NCBI RefSeq assembly: GCF_034044715.1
Contig: NZ_JAXCLW010000002.1
Location: forward strand, 1-64,000
DNA length: 64,000 bases
Reading direction: 5' to 3'
From: Dongia_B soli
GTDB taxonomy: Bacteria; Pseudomonadota; Alphaproteobacteria; Dongiales; Dongiaceae
Part shown: piece by piece, positions 25,898 through 34,653 of the stretch
Numbering within the stretch: the first letter of the stretch is position 1
Layout: each line of letters starts with the position of its first letter
Notes under the pieces: generated by a model
The model's input: only the letters and a program-made list of their open reading frames with translations
The model's database searches: none
Told to the model about the DNA's origin: nothing
Position numbers and translations under genes: made by a program

Positions 25898-27114
25898 TGA
25901 CGAACGAAATCTCCCCGACCTCCGCAGCCGATTTGGCGGATGCCGTTTGCGGCGCTTTACGTGACAAGGCGCCCCTGCAAATCGTCGGACAAGGCAGCAA
26001 GGCCGGCTGGGGCCGACCGGACCAGGCGATGCGGCGTCTGTCGCTCGCGCGCTTCACCGGCATTCGCAGCTATGAAGCGGCGGAACTGGTAATGACGGTC
26101 GGTGCCGGCACGCTGATGTCCGACATCGAACCGATCCTAGCGGCCAAGAACCAGCAGCTTGCTTTCGAACCGGCGGATTGGGGTCCGCTTTGGGGCAAGC
26201 CGGCGGGGCAGGGAACAATCGGCGGTGTACTTTCGTGCAACCTATCCGGTCCACGGCGTTTCCATTCCGGCGCGGCGCGGGACCATTTCTTGGGCTTCAC
26301 CGCCGTCAATGGCCGGGGCGAAGTCTATAAAGCTGGCGGACCGGTGGTGAAGAATGTCACAGGCTATGATCTGCCGAAATTGCTGGCCGGCTCATTCGGC
26401 ACGCTCTCGGTGCTGACAGATATCACCGTGAAGGTCTTGCCGCGTCCCGAGAAGCAGCGCACCGTCTTGCTCTTCGGCCAAGGCCCGGAAACCGCCAATG
26501 ACGCCATGACCATGGCTCTAGGCAGCACGCATGATGTGAGCGGTGCCTGTTATCTACCGATGGATCTCGCGCGGCGGTCGCGGGTTGATCTGATCCGCAA
26601 TGCGAATGCGGCGGTCACCGCTTTGCGGATCGAGGGTTCCGGACCTTCGGTCGAACACCGTTGTGCGGCCTTGCGCCAGATCGTCTGTGACGCAGCGACG
26701 GAAGAATTGCATTCAATGCGATCATTGGCCTTTTGGCGGGAGATTCGCGACGTTGCGACTTTCATGGCCGATCCGGAGACCGTTCTCTGGCGCCTGTCGG
26801 TGCCGCCCGCGAGCGGTGCCCGCCTCGCCGGCAAATTGGCGAATGCGCTAGCCGGTTGTAGCTGGTTTCTCGATTGGGGCGGCGGTTTGCTCTGGATTGC
26901 CCTGCCGCCAGTGGAAGATATAGGGGCCGAAAAAATCAGGCAGTCATTAGTCGACGGCGGCGGCCATGCTACCTTGTTGCGCGGGCCGGATGATCTGCGC
27001 CGCACGGTTCCGGTCATCGAGCCAGGTGCTTTGAGTGCGCTGCTGCGGCGTGTGAAGCAGGCTTTCGACCCGGCCGGCATTCTCAATCCCGGCCGCTTGA
27101 GCGCCGATTGGTAA
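25897..27114 (+). CDS. glcE: Glycolate oxidase subunit GlcE (FAD-binding)
   Basis: 405 residues, the short FAD-binding subunit. PCMH-domain segments LQIVGQGSKAGWGRP near the N-terminus and GKPAGQGTIGGVLSCNLSGPRRFHSGAARDHFLG are clear, followed by GGPVVKNVTGYDLPKLLAGSFGTLSVLTDITVK. The C-terminal FDPAGILNPGRL is the usual family ending. It has no large C-terminal catalytic domain, as expected for GlcE. Its start overlaps the glcD stop by 1 bp, so the two are translationally coupled. It acts with GlcD and GlcF at the inner membrane. Confidence 0.95.
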   Translation: MTNEISPTSAADLADAVCGALRDKAPLQIVGQGSKAGWGRPDQAMRRLSLARFTGIRSYEAAELVMTVGAGTLMSDIEPILAAKNQQLAFEPADWGPLWGKPAGQGTIGGVLSCNLSGPRRFHSGAARDHFLGFTAVNGRGEVYKAGGPVVKNVTGYDLPKLLAGSFGTLSVLTDITVKVLPRPEKQRTVLLFGQGPETANDAMTMALGSTHDVSGACYLPMDLARRSRVDLIRNANAAVTALRIEGSGPSVEHRCAALRQIVCDAATEELHSMRSLAFWREIRDVATFMADPETVLWRLSVPPASGARLAGKLANALAGCSWFLDWGGGLLWIALPPVEDIGAEKIRQSLVDGGGHATLLRGPDDLRRTVPVIEPGALSALLRRVKQAFDPAGILNPGRLSADW

Positions 27115-27128
27115 GGAAGGCTGCTGAG

Positions 27129-28433
27129 ATGCAGACCAATTTCACGCTGGCGCAACTTGCCGATCCCAATACAGCCGAAGCCGAGAAAATTCTTCGGACC
27201 TGTGTTCATTGCGGTTTCTGCACCGCCACCTGCCCGACCTATCTGCTACTCGGTGACGAGTTGGACAGCCCGCGTGGACGCATCTACCTGATCAAGGACA
27301 TGCTGGAAGGCGGCCAACCCGCATCGGACGCGGTCGTCACCCATGTCGATCGCTGCCTTTCCTGCCTCAGTTGCATGACCACCTGTCCTTCGGGCGTGCA
27401 TTACATGCATCTGGTCGATTACGCTCGGCAATACATTGAGGACAGCTATCGCCGGCCGCTGCTGGATCGCATTCTTCGATCTCTTTTGGCCTATCTGTTG
27501 CCCCGGCCCGGTATGTTCCGCTTCGCGCTGATGGCTGGCGGGCTTGCCAAGAAACTTGGGCTGACAAACTTGCTGCGTGGGCGCGTCAAAGCCATGGCCG
27601 ATCTGCTGCCGAAAAGCCTGCCGCCCGCGGCCCCAACCGATCGGCCCGGTATCTTCCCGGCACAGGGAAAGCAGCGCGGCCGCGTCGCGCTTTTGGCAGG
27701 CTGCGCACAACAGGTGCTGCGGCCGCAGATCAATGCCGCCACCATCCGGTTGCTCAATCGCCTGGGTATCGAGGTCGTGGTGCCGTCCGATGCCGGCTGC
27801 TGCGGATCGCTCACCCATCACATGGGCCGGCACGAAGCCGCTCATAAATCCGCCATCGACAACATCGCCGCATGGCATCACGAAATGGAGCTGAACGGTT
27901 TGGATGCCATCATCGTCACCGCATCCGGTTGCGGCACCACGGTGAAGGATTACGGCTTCATGTTCCGCGACGATCTCACCTGGCGGGACCGAGCCGAACG
28001 CGTATCGAAACTTGCCTGCGATATCAGCGAATATCTGGACCGGCTGGGCGATATTTCCGGCGTGGCCAAGCAGTTGCGCGTCGCCTATCACGCTGCCTGT
28101 TCATTACAGCATGGGCAGAAGCTGCGGGACTTGCCGGCAAAGCTGCTGCGGCATGCGGGGTTCGAGGTGGTCGATATCCCGGAAGGACATATCTGCTGTG
28201 GCTCCGCCGGTACCTATAACATGCTCCAGCCGGAATTGTCGGCCGGCTTGCGGCAGCGCAAGGCAGCGAATATCGAACGTGTGGGGCCTCAGGCGGTCGC
28301 GACCGGTAATATCGGTTGTCTTCAGCAATTGACGGGCGCTGTCGACGTGCCGGTCGTTCACACGGTTGAATTGCTGGACTGGGCTATGGGCGGACCAAAA
28401 CCGGACCTACTTGCCAGCACGCTGCACTCGTAA
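27129..28433 (+). CDS. glcF: Glycolate oxidase iron-sulfur subunit GlcF
   Basis: 434 residues from the ATG at 27129, preceded by AGGAAGG with 8-nt spacing. Two 4Fe-4S motifs are seen: CVHCGFCTATCP (about residues 18-29) and CLSCLSCMTTCP (about 74-85). Two cysteine-rich CCG domains follow, with DAGCCGSLTHHMG and GHICCGSAGTYNMLQPE. GlcF passes electrons from the flavosubunits to the quinone pool. It is the last gene of the glc operon. The convergent gene on the other strand ends 28 bp downstream. Confidence 0.95.
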   Translation: MQTNFTLAQLADPNTAEAEKILRTCVHCGFCTATCPTYLLLGDELDSPRGRIYLIKDMLEGGQPASDAVVTHVDRCLSCLSCMTTCPSGVHYMHLVDYARQYIEDSYRRPLLDRILRSLLAYLLPRPGMFRFALMAGGLAKKLGLTNLLRGRVKAMADLLPKSLPPAAPTDRPGIFPAQGKQRGRVALLAGCAQQVLRPQINAATIRLLNRLGIEVVVPSDAGCCGSLTHHMGRHEAAHKSAIDNIAAWHHEMELNGLDAIIVTASGCGTTVKDYGFMFRDDLTWRDRAERVSKLACDISEYLDRLGDISGVAKQLRVAYHAACSLQHGQKLRDLPAKLLRHAGFEVVDIPEGHICCGSAGTYNMLQPELSAGLRQRKAANIERVGPQAVATGNIGCLQQLTGAVDVPVVHTVELLDWAMGGPKPDLLASTLHS

Positions 28434-28460
28434 CTGCTGAGCACGCTCCTTTAGGCTGGG

Positions 28461-29603
28461 TCAATGGCCTTCCAGAAAAACGTAATTTTGCCAGCTCTTC
28501 ATCCGCAGCAAAATGCGGCGAATCATGGCAAAGTGATGCCAATGTTCAGTATAAAGTGCGACTTCACCTGAACTGCCCGGTGGCAGTTGATAACCTGATA
28601 TATCGTCCGTTATATCGATCACCGCGCTGACCCGCCCATCCGTCATGCGTGCAGCCGGATCGACCAAAGCACCAGTCGGCTGCAACTCCCCTTGCGATAG
28701 TGCATTGACGATCCGATTGACCTTGCCTTTGAAGACACGGCCGGGAACGGCGGTGAAGATGATTTCTGCTTCGTCTCCAACGCGGATGCGTTGAAGTGCA
28801 TTCTGCGCGAAAGAAGCAGCAAAGGTCGTATTTTTGTCATCGAGGAAAACCATGACGGGCCGCAAGGGCAGGGGAGCCGCCATCATGCCGGGACGCAGAA
28901 AAAGCTGTGTCACGAAGCCATCGGTCGGTGCGCGCACCGTCGTCTGGTCGAGATCATATTGTGCGTTTTGCAGATCGGCCTGTAGCCGTGCGACCGTTGT
29001 ATTCGTGCCTTCGATCTCAGATTCAAACGCCAGCTTCGCCTGGTCGGCCCGTGCCTGGGATGAGGAAACATTGGCATCCGCAGCCAGATAAGTCTGGCGC
29101 CGGGTATCGATCTGGGCTTCGGAAAAGGGCTGCGCATTGCCCTTTCGATTGGCGGCTTCATAGCGTTCGAATGACTGCTTGGCGCGGTCCCGTTGCGCGG
29201 CGGATTCCTTGACCTCGGCCAGGGCGGCATTATAAGCGGCTTGAAGCTGCCGCACATTTTGCTCCGCCTCCGCAAGGGCCGCCTTCTTGCTTTTGACCGC
29301 GAACTCATAGGGGCGAGGATCGATTTTGAAGAGAACATCGCCCTTTCGCACCGGAGAATTGGGTTGGACAGGTACGTCGATCACCTCGCCACGCACATAG
29401 GGAATGATAGGCGTCGAATAGAAGTAGAAGCGTGCCTGCTTCGTATAGGGATGATTGTAGTTCATCATCAGCAGGACGAAGCCGATGCCGAGAAAGCCGA
29501 TCAGCACGGCGGTCGTGAAGGTCCATTTATTGAGCGGCACTTTCAGGAAACGAAAGATGCAGAAGCAGATCGCCGCATAGGTCAGGATCATCAACATTTC
29601 CAT
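28461..29603 (-). CDS. HlyD-family membrane fusion protein (YibH/AaeA-like)
   Basis: 380 residues from the ATG at 29603, with AGGAG upstream. It begins with one or two membrane helices (MEMLMILTYAAICFCIF, then TTAVLIGFLGIGFVLLMMNY). The biotinyl-lipoyl-like domain has VRGEVIDVPVQPNSPVRKGDVLFKIDPRPYE. A long coiled coil follows (AALAEAEQNVRQLQAAYNAALAEVKESAAQRDRAKQSFERYEAANR region), then the second lipoyl half APTDGFVTQLFLRPGMM. No inner-membrane pump subunit is adjacent; instead a DUF3302 protein precedes it, the same pairing as yibI-yibH/yiaW-yiaV in enterics. Export substrate unknown. Confidence 0.85.
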   Translation of the reverse strand: MEMLMILTYAAICFCIFRFLKVPLNKWTFTTAVLIGFLGIGFVLLMMNYNHPYTKQARFYFYSTPIIPYVRGEVIDVPVQPNSPVRKGDVLFKIDPRPYEFAVKSKKAALAEAEQNVRQLQAAYNAALAEVKESAAQRDRAKQSFERYEAANRKGNAQPFSEAQIDTRRQTYLAADANVSSSQARADQAKLAFESEIEGTNTTVARLQADLQNAQYDLDQTTVRAPTDGFVTQLFLRPGMMAAPLPLRPVMVFLDDKNTTFAASFAQNALQRIRVGDEAEIIFTAVPGRVFKGKVNRIVNALSQGELQPTGALVDPAARMTDGRVSAVIDITDDISGYQLPPGSSGEVALYTEHWHHFAMIRRILLRMKSWQNYVFLEGH

Positions 29604-29613
29604 GATGACTCTC

Positions 29614-29961
29614 CTAGCTTGCCTGGGTCGGGTGGGAGGTGGTGGCCTCAAGCGCCGCGATGCGCGCCTCCAGCTGCGTAATTCGCTCACCCGTTTTCAC
29701 TGTAGTCGCATTGGCTTCAGCATTCTGGCCAAAGCCATAGCCGCGCTCCGGACGGTAGATCGTCGCCCAGATCCAGAGGAACGGCCACAGGACATGCAGG
29801 GTGAAAAGGCTGACCCAGCCGGCAACGTGAATAGCATCCTGATGCGGATGATTGCGCTTCTTCGCGATCTCATAGGGTATGTCGTGGATATAGATAATGC
29901 CGTAGACGAAGACGAGAAAGACAAACACCAGCAAGAACAAGGCGAAATAATTCAGGAACAT
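29614..29961 (-). CDS. DUF3302 inner-membrane protein (YibI/YiaW-like)
   Basis: 115 residues. A first helix (about residues 5-24, ALFLLVFVFLVFVYGIIYI), then HDIPYEIAKKRNHPHQDAIHVAGWVSLFTLHVLWPFLWIWA, the DUF3302 signature with a second helix. A coiled-coil-like C-terminus (ERITQLEARIAALEA) follows, longer than in the enteric proteins. A strong GGGAGGGAGGA ribosome site precedes the ATG. It ends 10 bp before the HlyD-type gene on the same strand, so the pair is an operon. The function of the pair is not established. Confidence 0.85.
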   Translation of the reverse strand: MFLNYFALFLLVFVFLVFVYGIIYIHDIPYEIAKKRNHPHQDAIHVAGWVSLFTLHVLWPFLWIWATIYRPERGYGFGQNAEANATTVKTGERITQLEARIAALEATTSHPTQAS

Positions 29962-30071
29962 CGCGTCCTCCCTCCCAAGATGACGTCAGTGCACAAGCCT
30001 GAACCCAAGGGTCGGGGACCGCAAGCGATGCTTACGCGTAATTCGTGCGGAAAGCAGAAAATGTTTGGCGG

Positions 30072-30707
30072 CTATTTGGGGCCGGAGTCCTGGTCGAGCA
30101 GGGTTAGCCGTCCTATGACCTGGCCGGGATCGATCAGGGCGCCCGGAGCGATGACGGCATTGGCGCCGATCCGGGCGCGATCTCCGACCAGGGCACCGAA
30201 CTTGTGGACGCCGGTAGGGATGATCGCCTCACGATAATGCACGCGGATGTCTTTATCGGCGCGCTCATTGCGATGATTGGCGATGATCGCGCCGGCTTCG
30301 ATATTCACTCCGGCACCGAGGATTGAATCGGCGAGGAAATTGAAATGTGCGAGGGCACTGCCCGAAAACAAGAAGCTCGACTTTACTTCGCTGCCGGGAC
30401 CGATGACACAATGATCCTGTAACCAGACGCCATCCCGCAAGTAAGCCCCGGCGGCGATGAAACAGTCGGGGCCGATAATGGCAGGGGGCTTTACGGTAAT
30501 ACCGGATTCGATCCGCGCTGAGCGATGAAAAACGATACCGCCATCGCGGCGGTAATCCAGTTTCTCCATCGCAACAATCAGCTCGCCTAAGATGTCGAGA
30601 ATATTGTGAACGGCTTGCCAAGGCTCTTGATCAAGATAAGGCGCGAGCGGCGAGACGGATGCCCCAGATACGAACGTGTCGATCGGCACCTGGGGCATCT
30701 TTATCAC
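30072..30707 (-). CDS. Left-handed beta-helix (hexapeptide repeat) transferase-like protein
   Basis: 211 residues. The central 120 residues are hexapeptide repeats (IESGITVKPPAIIGPDCFIAAGAYLRDGVWLQDHCVIGPGSEVKSS region) forming a trimeric beta-helix, with GVNIEAGAIIANHRN and a final VIAPGALIDPGQVIG turn. This matches the C-terminal half of sugar-1-phosphate nucleotidylyltransferases, with no N-terminal nucleotidyltransferase domain. It may be an acyl or acetyltransferase. It starts 3 bp after the stop of the DUF2817 gene upstream, so the two are co-transcribed. Confidence 0.75.
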   Translation of the reverse strand: MIKMPQVPIDTFVSGASVSPLAPYLDQEPWQAVHNILDILGELIVAMEKLDYRRDGGIVFHRSARIESGITVKPPAIIGPDCFIAAGAYLRDGVWLQDHCVIGPGSEVKSSFLFSGSALAHFNFLADSILGAGVNIEAGAIIANHRNERADKDIRVHYREAIIPTGVHKFGALVGDRARIGANAVIAPGALIDPGQVIGRLTLLDQDSGPK

Positions 30708-30710
30708 CGT

Positions 30711-31796
30711 TTAGGATTGCGTAAGGCCGCGCATCATGCCTTTCAACGCATATTCGCCGCGTTCCCAGACCATGCGCTTCCAGTCGTCCTTGTCAGGATA
30801 GAAGGCGGCCCGGATTTGCTTCTTGATGGCCTTGCCGTGATCGCTATCCGGCTTGCCATGAATATAAAGCCAGTTATCGGCACGGATCGCATCAAGCATA
30901 GAGTCCAAGGGCTCGGTGCCATATTCCAGAGTGATGCCGCCGACCTCGGTGTTCGGCAATGCCTGGTCGACACCGATATTCGTGTCGCCAAGGGTAATGG
31001 CGGAAGAAGACGAGCCGTCGTCGAAATAGGTCGCTTCGTCGCCCCACCAATCCTTGATCATCTTGTTGCCGGTGGACTCGCCGAAATGGTTGGACATGAT
31101 TTCGCCGATTCCATAGGGGCCGAGGCCGGTATGCAGATCGATGAAGGCTGCCCGACGCACCGTCGCAGCATAAGGGGAAAGCAGCTGGCGCAGGGTGCGA
31201 TTGGACCAGGTTGCCTTCTGGCCGCCATAGAAGACCCCTTCAGTGTCCCAATACTGTCCCGAGGTGATGGCGCCCTGCAACTCCATGGCGCCGTGCTGAT
31301 CGGCATATTTGGTGAAAACGGCCTTGTTGCGTGCCTCGCTGGCTTCGGACCATTCCCTGGGGCAGATTGCATCGCGCAATTCGCGGTAGCCGGCATTTTC
31401 CGGATGCGGCTGGCTATGGTCCACGAAATTGCGGTTGAGATCGACATTGTCCTCATTGACCCGTCGAACCCAGGCGAAGCCATGCGGGTTGATCGCATGG
31501 ATCAGCAGGATCGCGGTATCGGCGGGCAGCGTGTCAAACTGGCCGCTGCGCAGCCAGCCCACCTGAATCCCGGATCCGCAAAAACCTTCGGCCCCATGGG
31601 TACCCGACATGCCGATGAAGAGGCGGCTGGCATTGCGCGGCCCAATCCAGATGGTTTCGGTGGCGAGTTCTTCGCCATTCGGTCCGCGACTGGGATTTGG
31701 ATGGGCTTCTACCGCGAACCCTTTCGCCCGCGCGACGTCATGGAGTTTGGCCCGTGCCGCGCGGTAGTCGCTGGCGAAAAATTCGCTCGGATTCAT
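30711..31796 (-). CDS. DUF2817 / M14-type metallopeptidase
   Basis: 361 residues with the DUF2817 signature: SGTHGAEGFCGSG with His67 and Glu70 as the expected zinc ligands, HAINPHGFAWVRRVNEDNVDLNRNF, and FIDLHTGLGPYG providing the third His. This fold is related to M14 carboxypeptidases. Substrate unknown; no signal peptide is visible, so the protein is probably cytoplasmic. It heads a two-gene unit with the hexapeptide-repeat gene. A hairpin-forming inverted repeat lies 25-60 bp upstream of the start. Confidence 0.82.
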   Translation of the reverse strand: MNPSEFFASDYRAARAKLHDVARAKGFAVEAHPNPSRGPNGEELATETIWIGPRNASRLFIGMSGTHGAEGFCGSGIQVGWLRSGQFDTLPADTAILLIHAINPHGFAWVRRVNEDNVDLNRNFVDHSQPHPENAGYRELRDAICPREWSEASEARNKAVFTKYADQHGAMELQGAITSGQYWDTEGVFYGGQKATWSNRTLRQLLSPYAATVRRAAFIDLHTGLGPYGIGEIMSNHFGESTGNKMIKDWWGDEATYFDDGSSSSAITLGDTNIGVDQALPNTEVGGITLEYGTEPLDSMLDAIRADNWLYIHGKPDSDHGKAIKKQIRAAFYPDKDDWKRMVWERGEYALKGMMRGLTQS

Positions 31797-31821
31797 TTGA
31801 TGGAATCTCCCTGTCTTTTGA

Positions 31822-31857
31822 TTGCCGCCAGTCTAGCTGCTGGGCATTCGGCGGCAA
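31822..31857. repeat. Inverted repeat between the molybdopterin oxidoreductase and DUF2817 genes
   Basis: TTGCCGCC (31822-31829) and GGCGGCAA (31850-31857) are perfect 8-bp arms around a 20-nt centre that itself contains CCAG/CTGG. No T-run follows on either strand. It could be a terminator remnant, an operator or a leader hairpin of the DUF2817 gene. Confidence 0.4.
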
Positions 31858-31938
31858 GCGGCTTGTGACGACAATCCTGTTCCGCCGCCTATGCGCGGAT
31901 TGCAGGGCCGGCAATCGCAAGGCAGGCCGTACAGCGGC

Positions 31939-33975
31939 TTATAAAGGTTTAACTTGCACCAGGACGCTGTGAACCGCCGTGCTTTGGGCCATGTCTGCCC
32001 GCAGCCCGGGATTGAGGGCATTGATGTTCCGGTGCTCCGGCAAGAGTTTCGGCCAGCGACTTTTATGCGCAAGCACGATTCCGGCTGGGATGCGGTCATC
32101 GATCACGGCCCGCATGGTCAGGCTGTCCGTATCGTTTTTCACCTGCACCTCAACACCAGTGGTCAGGCCGAGTGTGCTGGCGTCGGCTGGATGAATGACG
32201 AGATCCTCGGGGCCGGCTTTGGCGCGGATCTTGTCATCCTGAAAATAGCTGCTGTTCATCAACCAGGGCGATGCGGGAGAGAGCAGGCGGAACCAGCCCT
32301 TGGGCGGCCGGGCCTCGATCGCCGGTTGCGGCACACGCGGCAAGCCGTCCGCTTCTGCGGCGGCACTGGCGATCTCGATGCGGCCGCTCTCCGTTGGGAA
32401 CTTTCCATCTGCGAATTGCAACACGGTTTCGCGAAACAGCGTGACGGTCGCCTGTTCGGCGAGCTCGGCGAAGCCGCTCAAACCGGCCTGGCGGCAGAGC
32501 CGGTCGAGGATCGGCCCATCCGCTTCATGCAATTCCGGCTCGGCATAGTTCATGGCCTTGGCCAGCCGGCGGAAGATTTCCTGATTGGGCAGGGATTGGC
32601 CCATCATTGGCAAGGCCGCGCGCTGAGCCGACAGGGTGAGATCGAAGTAAGGCGAGACGATGTCATCGAATTCAAGGAAGGTTGCGGCCGGTAGGACAAT
32701 ATCGGCGAAATCCACCGTGTCGGTGGGGAAGGGATCGATCGCCAGATGGAACAGATCGTCACGGCGCAAAGCTTGATGCAAAGCGCGCTGTTGCGGATTG
32801 GAGGCGGCGATATTGATGTTCCAGGTGATAAGCCCATGCGCTTCTGCCGCGTCGCTCAAGGTATCGACCAGATCCATATGGCTGATAACCCGTTTGGTGT
32901 TGCGGCGCAGAGCCGTGCCTTCGACGTCATCGCCATCGAGGCCTTTGCGCGCGCCGCCATTCAGATAGCAGAAGCCGGCACCAGCCTTGCCCAGATTGCC
33001 GCTGGCGGCCGGCAACAACCCGACAGCGCGAAAGATATTGCCGCCCTGGGCCTGACGCTGCAGGCCTTGCCCGAGCCACAGCAATGACGGACCGCGACCA
33101 TAAATGCGTGCGGCTTCGACAATATGCGCCGCAGATATGCCCGTGGCGGCTTCCGCCCAGTCCAACGTGATGCGGTCAAGAACAGGTTCCACTTCCTCCC
33201 AGCCGGTGGCATGAGCGGCGAGATAAGGCCGGTCGATCAGGTTCTCATCGCGCATGACACGCAACATGGCAAAGGCAAGCGCGGCATCGCTCCCGGGGAA
33301 GGGCTGCAAATGCAGATGCGCGCCGGCGGCTGTATCGTGGCGCACCGGATCGACCACGACCACCTTCGCCGGCGTTTCCTTCAGCCAGTATTTATGCATA
33401 TGCGGTGCAGCCGCCGAGGGATTGGCGCCCCAGACGAGGATGCAGGCAGCGTCCTTCGCGGTGCGCGGATCGAAGCCCAGGGAGGATGTACCATAGAGAT
33501 AACCCAGCGCCGCATGGCCCGCAGCATTGCAGATGCTGTCGGGGTCGATTTCAGCGGCACCCAGCCGATTGAGGAAGCGTTGCGGAAATCCGCCGGCCAG
33601 CAGTGAGCAGGTGCCGGTATAGTGGGCATGCAGGATCGTTTCCGCGCCATATTTGGCGACGATCTCTTGCAATCTCTCGGCGGTTTCCGCCAGGGCCTCG
33701 TCCCAGGAAATATCGACGAAGCGGCCTTCACCCTTGGGACCGATCCGGCGGCGCGGGCTTAGGATACGGGCTTCGGGCTGGACGAACGCGCCGTTATAGG
33801 CGATGGCACATTTGCCGCAAAGGGCGCCCCTGGAAACCGCATGATCCGGATCGCCCAGGACCCGGGTCAGACCATCCGCGCGTTTCACGACGGCGATGCC
33901 GCAGGCATCGTAACAATCGCGAGGGCAGGTCGTCCGGATAACTGTTTTCGTATCTCGATCGATAGCCGCGACCAT
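31939..33975 (-). CDS. Molybdopterin-dependent oxidoreductase, DMSO reductase family
   Basis: 678 residues, complete. N-terminal 4Fe-4S motif: CPRDCYDAC at about 17-25 and a later CGKC. The molybdopterin domain shows SICNAAGHAALGYL (Cys is the likely Mo ligand), ILVWGANPSAAAPHMHKYW, and FADIVLPAATFLEFDD. The C-terminal molydopterin dinucleotide-binding domain runs from about 565. Members oxidise or reduce small substrates via a Mo-bis-MGD centre; I cannot name this one. There is no Tat signal and no partner beta subunit nearby, so it is probably a soluble cytoplasmic enzyme. mobA and moaA at 44.7-46.4 kb could serve it. Confidence 0.85.
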   Translation of the reverse strand: MVAAIDRDTKTVIRTTCPRDCYDACGIAVVKRADGLTRVLGDPDHAVSRGALCGKCAIAYNGAFVQPEARILSPRRRIGPKGEGRFVDISWDEALAETAERLQEIVAKYGAETILHAHYTGTCSLLAGGFPQRFLNRLGAAEIDPDSICNAAGHAALGYLYGTSSLGFDPRTAKDAACILVWGANPSAAAPHMHKYWLKETPAKVVVVDPVRHDTAAGAHLHLQPFPGSDAALAFAMLRVMRDENLIDRPYLAAHATGWEEVEPVLDRITLDWAEAATGISAAHIVEAARIYGRGPSLLWLGQGLQRQAQGGNIFRAVGLLPAASGNLGKAGAGFCYLNGGARKGLDGDDVEGTALRRNTKRVISHMDLVDTLSDAAEAHGLITWNINIAASNPQQRALHQALRRDDLFHLAIDPFPTDTVDFADIVLPAATFLEFDDIVSPYFDLTLSAQRAALPMMGQSLPNQEIFRRLAKAMNYAEPELHEADGPILDRLCRQAGLSGFAELAEQATVTLFRETVLQFADGKFPTESGRIEIASAAAEADGLPRVPQPAIEARPPKGWFRLLSPASPWLMNSSYFQDDKIRAKAGPEDLVIHPADASTLGLTTGVEVQVKNDTDSLTMRAVIDDRIPAGIVLAHKSRWPKLLPEHRNINALNPGLRADMAQSTAVHSVLVQVKPL

Positions 33976-34072
33976 GGTCTTCTCCCCTATCTACTTTCGG
34001 AGAAGCATAATCTTCAATCGTTAAGAGCGACTAGGTCCGGTATCAGCAGAACGGTAGGGCCGGCTCCATCCA

Positions 34073-34372
34073 TTAGCGCGAAAGCCGCCGGAAATCCTCT
34101 GATACGCTCTCGGCCAGCTTGATTAAGCGTTGGTCCTGCGTGCAGGACAGGTCGAGCAAGCGCTGGATAAGATAGCTGGCTTTATCTGCCGCTTCCGGCC
34201 AAGTCGTTGCTGGCGAGGATAAGAACATTTCCTCCAGGTGGGTCTGACGGTTCCGAAGCAAATCCTGGTCCCGTTGTACATCGACAGCCTGCCGCCGCAG
34301 TTCGGTTTCATGCTGGGCGGTCATGCCTCGATGCGCATCCAAATCGACGGTATCGTCTGTCATGCTGGTCAC
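34073..34372 (-). CDS. Small hydrophilic protein of unknown function
   Basis: 99 residues, charged and mostly helical, without membrane or signal sequence: ETELRRQAVDVQRDQDLLRNRQTHLEEM looks like a coiled coil, followed by AADKASYLIQRLLDLS and EDFRRLSR. GGGAGGTGA lies a few bases before the ATG, a good ribosome site. I do not recognise a family. It sits just upstream (in reading order, downstream) of the cold-shock gene terminator, so it is transcribed separately from the cold-shock gene. Confidence 0.6.
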   Translation of the reverse strand: MTSMTDDTVDLDAHRGMTAQHETELRRQAVDVQRDQDLLRNRQTHLEEMFLSSPATTWPEAADKASYLIQRLLDLSCTQDQRLIKLAESVSEDFRRLSR

Positions 34373-34397
34373 CTCCCAGTTCCATCGGTTAAACGAA

Positions 34398-34425
34398 AGG
34401 CCCGATATCCGAGGATATCGGGCCT
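34398..34425 (-). terminator. Rho-independent terminator of the cold-shock gene
   Basis: A perfect 12-bp stem (AGGCCCGATATC with GATATCGGGCCT) closed by a 4-nt loop, followed on the minus strand by TTCGTTT. It lies 24 bp after the cold-shock protein stop. Confidence 0.9.
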
Positions 34426-34449
34426 ATGTCAGGCAATGTACACTGCGAT

Positions 34450-34653
34450 TTATGCTGGCTGGATGTTTGCAGCCGCGTCTTTGCCGCGCTCGCTCACAAC
34501 ATCATAGCTGACCTTCTGACCTTCGCTGAGCGAGGACATTCCGGCCCGCTCGACGGCGGTAATGTGAACAAACACATCCTTGCTGCCGTCATTGGGTTGA
34601 ATAAAGCCAAAACCTTTTTGCGAATTGAAGAACTTGACGGTTCCGATAGCCAT
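34450..34653 (-). CDS. CspA-family cold-shock protein
   Basis: 67 residues, one complete cold-shock domain: GTVKFFNSQKGFGFIQPNDG contains RNP1 (KGFGFI), and DVFVHITAV contains RNP2. It binds single-stranded RNA and DNA as an RNA chaperone in the cytoplasm. The start ATG 34653 follows AAGGAGG, a strong Shine-Dalgarno site. The leader of about 120 nt contains a sequence able to pair with that site (34731-34741), in keeping with temperature-dependent translation known for cspA mRNAs. A clear terminator follows. Confidence 0.95.
   Translation of the reverse strand: MAIGTVKFFNSQKGFGFIQPNDGSKDVFVHITAVERAGMSSLSEGQKVSYDVVSERGKDAAANIQPA

Noticed and set aside
29614..30237. Plus-strand open frame overlapping DUF3302 and HlyD genes
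   Set aside because: It runs antisense to two well-supported genes and has no domain.
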